A stretch of 64,000 bases of DNA from Pseudocolwellia sp049933045 (lineage in GTDB: Bacteria; Pseudomonadota; Gammaproteobacteria; Enterobacterales; Alteromonadaceae), in assembly GCF_049933045.1 (NCBI RefSeq), contig NZ_CP187926.1:3968001-4032000 (forward strand). Direction: 5' to 3'. The notes under the pieces are model-generated. The model had not been told where the DNA came from and searched no databases. It saw only the letters and a list, made by a program, of their open reading frames with translations. Shown piece after piece: positions 60,786-64,000 of the stretch. Numbering within the stretch: position 1 is the stretch's first letter; each line of letters starts with the position of its first letter. The position numbers and the translations under genes are program-made.

Positions 60786-63203
60786 TCAATATCTGTTAGG
60801 TTGAGAATAATATCTCTTTAACGGCGTTAATGCCTCAGTAGGAATAAGTTTTCCATCGTCGTTATTACCTATATATCCAAGCTTTTGCATGCTAGCAATA
60901 AGTAAAGACTGGGCTTTTTTGTCGATAAACTCAGGTGCAGAAATATTATTTAATACACATAAACGTTTAGCAATCGAAACAACATTATCTTCAAATGTCG
61001 CTTTATCGATAGGCGATAAACGATAAATCAATGAACAGATAATCGCCAAGCGTTGTATGGTCTCGTCAATACATTCAGCCAGCAGTCTTGATTTAGAACG
61101 CTGATTATTTACTTCTAGTAATGCCCAAGTACCGCTCTCGCTTTGTTCTGCAATATTGAGTTCAGCTAATACGTTTAATGACGCTTCAATGTTCACCGCC
61201 ATGTCTTGTGCAGAACCCCATAAAAATAGTTCTGATTTGATCAAAGATAATAGCGGTTGAATTTTCTCAATAACCGCTGAAGTCGATATGTTTGAGTTAC
61301 ATTCTAGAACGCGACATAACAAGGCATGCAATACATATGTATGCAGAATGTTATTGCGGTAATAGCGCATTTCAAGCGCGTCAGATTCATCTAAAGAAAT
61401 AATGGTACCGAAGCTATCTTCATTCACTGTTACTTTATTTAACGCGATGACATCGGCTAATAATTCTGCGCCTGAATCTATTGGAACTGTTAGTTGAGAG
61501 CTATAAGGTGCGGCGCGCTGCAACATTAGAAAGAAGTCTAGCTGTGACTCTAGCTCTACTTTTGAAAGAGCTTTGTTATCGGTTGCATGTAAAATAAGCG
61601 CAACCAATGAAGCTCCATTTAGAGCGGCACATTGGTTAATGTTAGTCATCACTTTCTCAGCTAATAAATTAACTGTAGGCGTTAACCATTTAGGTTTTTG
61701 TGGATCAATTGGATTAATTGATTGTTTCCAATCGGGCACTTCATCCGTTAAAAATTTATTAATATTAATAGGTTCGCCAAAGTTTACATAACCTTTACCG
61801 TAGTTACGTAAATTTTTAATGGCTTTGAATACACCTAAGAATGACTCACTTTTCTTTTCGCTACCGCTGAGCTCTTTATGATAAGTACCCACTTCCATTA
61901 CATGCTCGTAGCCAATATACACAGGCACTAAGGTGAGAGGTCTGTCTATGCCACGCAACAAACTTTGTATGGTCATGGCTAACATGCCCGTTTTAGGTGG
62001 AAGCAATCTACCTGTACGGCTTCGGCCACCTTCTGAGTAATATTTTACTGAGTAGCCACGTTCAAATAACAAACCTAAATATTCTCTGAAAATAGTTGAA
62101 TACAGTCTGTTACCTCTAAAGCTACGGCGAATGAAAAATGCGCCAGCTTTCCTGAAAATAGGTCCTGCAGGCCAAAAGTTAAGATTAATACCTGCAGCAA
62201 TACGAGGTGTTACTAAGCCTTCTTGGGCAATAATATAAGTCAGTAATAAGTAATCCATATGGCTACGATGACAAGGTACATAAATTATCTCATGACCTTC
62301 TTGTGCTAAATTTCGTACCGTATTGGCGTTACTCACTTCAATGCTTTTGTATAAACGTTTCCATAGCCACGTTAGTACACGAGAACCAACGCTGATCATC
62401 GACTCTCGATAATCGCCTGCAATTTCGTCCATCATAGCTAAAGCTTGTTTTTTCACTTCAGCTTCAGGAAGGTTTTTGCTTTTTACTTCGTCAGCAATAA
62501 TTTTTTTGATAGCAGGATTGGCAAACATCGCGGTAAACATTTGCTTGCGATGCATTAATCGTGGACCTGTAACAGAGATGGTTTGACGATAAAAGTGGAA
62601 TCTAGCGATACGAATAAGTTTATGAGCGGTGGCTTCGTTACTGCCGTGCTTGTCTTCCATGTATCTAAAAGACATAGGTTCACTGAAGCGAGCTAAGGTA
62701 TCTCGCCCCGTAAATAACACGATAAATATTTTGCGCAGCCAAGTTGGGGCTTCTTCGTCAGCTATTACCGTGCCCACGTTCGCGGTGTTCTTTTCTTTGG
62801 TCGGCGTACGTCCCCAAGTAATGTTAACTGGGATCATTTGTGCATCTAAATCTGAATCTAGTTCATGCTCAGTTAAAATATCTAAGCCTTTGTCAATTGC
62901 GTTCGTTGTGCCTTTCTCTCTCCAGGGTAATACAGAAGAGGTTTTTTCTAAGAAGAAAACGCGAGGAAAGTTTTTACCATTAATAGTGACTTTTTTTAAT
63001 GGATTAGGCAGATTTAACTTTTTACAGGCTTGCTGCAATGCAATAACATCACTGGATGATTGGTATCTCACTACATAAAAAATAGGTTGTTCTTGATTGA
63101 TATTACTTCCATCGCTGAAGTTATCTGGAATAACTTTACATTTTACGAATAATTTTAATGGGAGTTTCAATAAGTAGTGGTATAACGAACGTAGTGCTGA
63201 CAT
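60786..63203 (-). CDS. plsB: Glycerol-3-phosphate acyltransferase
   Basis: An 805-residue membrane-associated enzyme (E. coli PlsB 807) performing the first acylation of glycerol 3-phosphate in phospholipid synthesis. The acyltransferase blocks are clear: IIYVPCHRSHMDYLLLTYII with HxxxxD near residue 310, GAFFIRRSFRGNRLYSTIFR, YYSEGGRSRTGRLLPPKTGM and LVPVYIGYEHVMEVGTY. The start ATG at 63203 begins MSALRSLYHYLLKLPLKLFV, as in other PlsB. Confidence 0.97.
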   Translation of the reverse strand: MSALRSLYHYLLKLPLKLFVKCKVIPDNFSDGSNINQEQPIFYVVRYQSSSDVIALQQACKKLNLPNPLKKVTINGKNFPRVFFLEKTSSVLPWREKGTTNAIDKGLDILTEHELDSDLDAQMIPVNITWGRTPTKEKNTANVGTVIADEEAPTWLRKIFIVLFTGRDTLARFSEPMSFRYMEDKHGSNEATAHKLIRIARFHFYRQTISVTGPRLMHRKQMFTAMFANPAIKKIIADEVKSKNLPEAEVKKQALAMMDEIAGDYRESMISVGSRVLTWLWKRLYKSIEVSNANTVRNLAQEGHEIIYVPCHRSHMDYLLLTYIIAQEGLVTPRIAAGINLNFWPAGPIFRKAGAFFIRRSFRGNRLYSTIFREYLGLLFERGYSVKYYSEGGRSRTGRLLPPKTGMLAMTIQSLLRGIDRPLTLVPVYIGYEHVMEVGTYHKELSGSEKKSESFLGVFKAIKNLRNYGKGYVNFGEPININKFLTDEVPDWKQSINPIDPQKPKWLTPTVNLLAEKVMTNINQCAALNGASLVALILHATDNKALSKVELESQLDFFLMLQRAAPYSSQLTVPIDSGAELLADVIALNKVTVNEDSFGTIISLDESDALEMRYYRNNILHTYVLHALLCRVLECNSNISTSAVIEKIQPLLSLIKSELFLWGSAQDMAVNIEASLNVLAELNIAEQSESGTWALLEVNNQRSKSRLLAECIDETIQRLAIICSLIYRLSPIDKATFEDNVVSIAKRLCVLNNISAPEFIDKKAQSLLIASMQKLGYIGNNDDGKLIPTEALTPLKRYYSQPNRY

Positions 63204-63338
63204 CTTGTGTACTCAGTATTTTAGCGCAGTGATATTTTATCACTATCTTGTATTTTTGTCTTAAAAAAGTCGTATTATGCGACTTAACGCTGATAAACGC
63301 ATCGCCTATTTATATTATAAAGTTAAGTGAAGGAATTC

Positions 63339-63812
63339 ATGAAAAAAATCGCAGTTTTTGTTGATATACAAAATATCTACTACACTACAAGAGATGCTTA
63401 CAAAAGGCAGTTCAATTATCGTAAGTTTTGGGAACAGTTAAGTTACCAAGGTGATATTGTTATCGCTAATGCTTACGCTATTCAACGCAATGATGATCAA
63501 CAACATAAATTTCAAAAAGCCCTTAAACACATCGGTTTTAATGTAAAACTTAAGCCTTTTATTCAACGCAGCGATGGTTCTGCAAAAGGTGATTGGGATG
63601 TGGGTATAACTATCGATATTATGAAAACTGCCGCTGAAGTAGATATTGTGGTGTTGTTATCAGGTGATGGTGACTTCGATATGTTATTAACTGAAATAGC
63701 CGCAACACATCAGGTAGAAACTCAGGTTTATGGGGTACCGTCATTAACCGCTAACTCCTTAATAAATGCAGCCTCTACCTATCACGAAATTAAAGAAAAC
63801 TTATTACAGTAA
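63339..63812 (+). CDS. NYN-domain (LabA/DUF88-like) putative RNase
   Basis: A 157-residue PIN-like NYN protein. The acidic metal-binding residues are visible in IAVFVDIQNIYYTT (Asp near residue 9), GDWDVGITIDIMKTA and VVLLSGDGDFDMLLTEIA. Family members are predicted metal-dependent RNA nucleases. The ATG at 63339 has AAGGA five bases ahead; an in-frame GTG at 63327 would lie within that ribosome-binding site region. It stands alone, divergent from plsB. Confidence 0.88.
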   Translation: MKKIAVFVDIQNIYYTTRDAYKRQFNYRKFWEQLSYQGDIVIANAYAIQRNDDQQHKFQKALKHIGFNVKLKPFIQRSDGSAKGDWDVGITIDIMKTAAEVDIVVLLSGDGDFDMLLTEIAATHQVETQVYGVPSLTANSLINAASTYHEIKENLLQ

Positions 63813-63913
63813 TATGACACTTTTAACACAGTAATTTACCGAGTATTATCTTGCAAAGACCTGATCTATCAAGTATTTTATATTGTTCATAATAATAAAG
63901 AGAGTGAATCTAA

Positions 63914-64000
63914 ATGTCGTCAGTTGATACCATCTATAAAGTAATTTTATATCCATTCATTACAGAATCTATTGCAAGTTTAAAAGCGATGACCAATTTG
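63914..64000 (+). CDS. Unidentified CDS, 3' end cut by window
   Basis: An ATG at 63914 preceded by AAGAGAG opens a frame of 29 codons that continues through the right edge (MSSVDTIYKVILYPFITES at the start). Too little is visible for identification. Its start and ribosome-binding site look genuine. Confidence 0.5.
   Translation, partial: MSSVDTIYKVILYPFITESIASLKAMTNL

Noticed and set aside
62629..63078. 149-codon plus-strand open frame
   Set aside because: Antisense to plsB with no ribosome-binding site or recognisable domain.
1..64000. CRISPR arrays, rRNA and tRNA genes
   Set aside because: I read through the intergenic regions and saw no regularly spaced repeats, cas genes, cloverleaf-like sequences or rRNA segments.

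Overview
The window is a gene-dense, AT-rich stretch of a gammaproteobacterial chromosome. Gene order points to the Alteromonadales, most likely Colwelliaceae (Colwellia/Thalassotalea type); this is inferred from synteny and protein character, not from a database search. Blocks familiar from E. coli and Shewanella are recognisable: hemCDXY / cyaY / lptM-lysA-dapF-DUF484-yigB-uvrD; slmA / coaBC / radC / rpmB-rpmG / mutM / coaD / waaA; kbl-tdh; glpE-glpG; ubiC-ubiA / plsB. I found no rRNA, tRNA, CRISPR array, prophage or transposase.

Layout. 1-11 kb: an envelope/ion-channel region with a CNNM-DUF432-MscS operon cut by the left edge, a LysR regulator divergent from a rimK / M14-like acylase / retropepsin-like operon, three more MscS channels and an orphan MlaC-like lipid carrier. 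11-18 kb: tesB, an unknown 83-residue protein, two diguanylate cyclases, DUF523, a cytochrome c and recQ. 18-29 kb: the uvrD-to-hemY block, lacking xerC at its usual place. 29-35 kb: a GNAT protein, slmA, coaBC (no dut between them), radC, a PilZ protein, a small ParA with a ribbon-helix-helix-like partner, and rpmBG. 35-48.6 kb: an accessory block inserted between rpmG and mutM. 48.7-64 kb: mutM, coaD, LPS inner-core genes, threonine catabolism, glpEG, ubiquinone genes, plsB and a NYN-domain protein.

The most interesting part is 35.8-48.6 kb. A five-gene minus-strand operon (46031 to 36770) encodes a transglutaminase/DUF2126 putative amidoligase, a circularly permuted ATP-grasp fused to an alpha-E domain, a second transglutaminase, a second circularly permuted ATP-grasp and a second alpha-E protein. 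So it carries the ligase/alpha-E module once fused and once split. Flanking genes encode another ATP-grasp ligase, a SHOCT-domain protein and a zinc-ribbon metallopeptidase. Families of this kind have been predicted to make and cut peptide-like amide bonds, but product and role are unknown. The operon has a sigma-54 type -24/-12 element and, about 140-170 bp upstream of the predicted start site, perfect NtrC half-sites, suggesting nitrogen control. The divergent side shows an extended -10 promoter followed within about 90 nt by a terminator-like hairpin, which could be a small RNA or an attenuator.

Three genes (the rimK-operon acylase, yigB and uvrD) are each broken by one extra A in an A-run of the coding strand. 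The shared pattern makes sequencing/assembly error the leading explanation, but slippage-based control or real mutation cannot be excluded from sequence alone.
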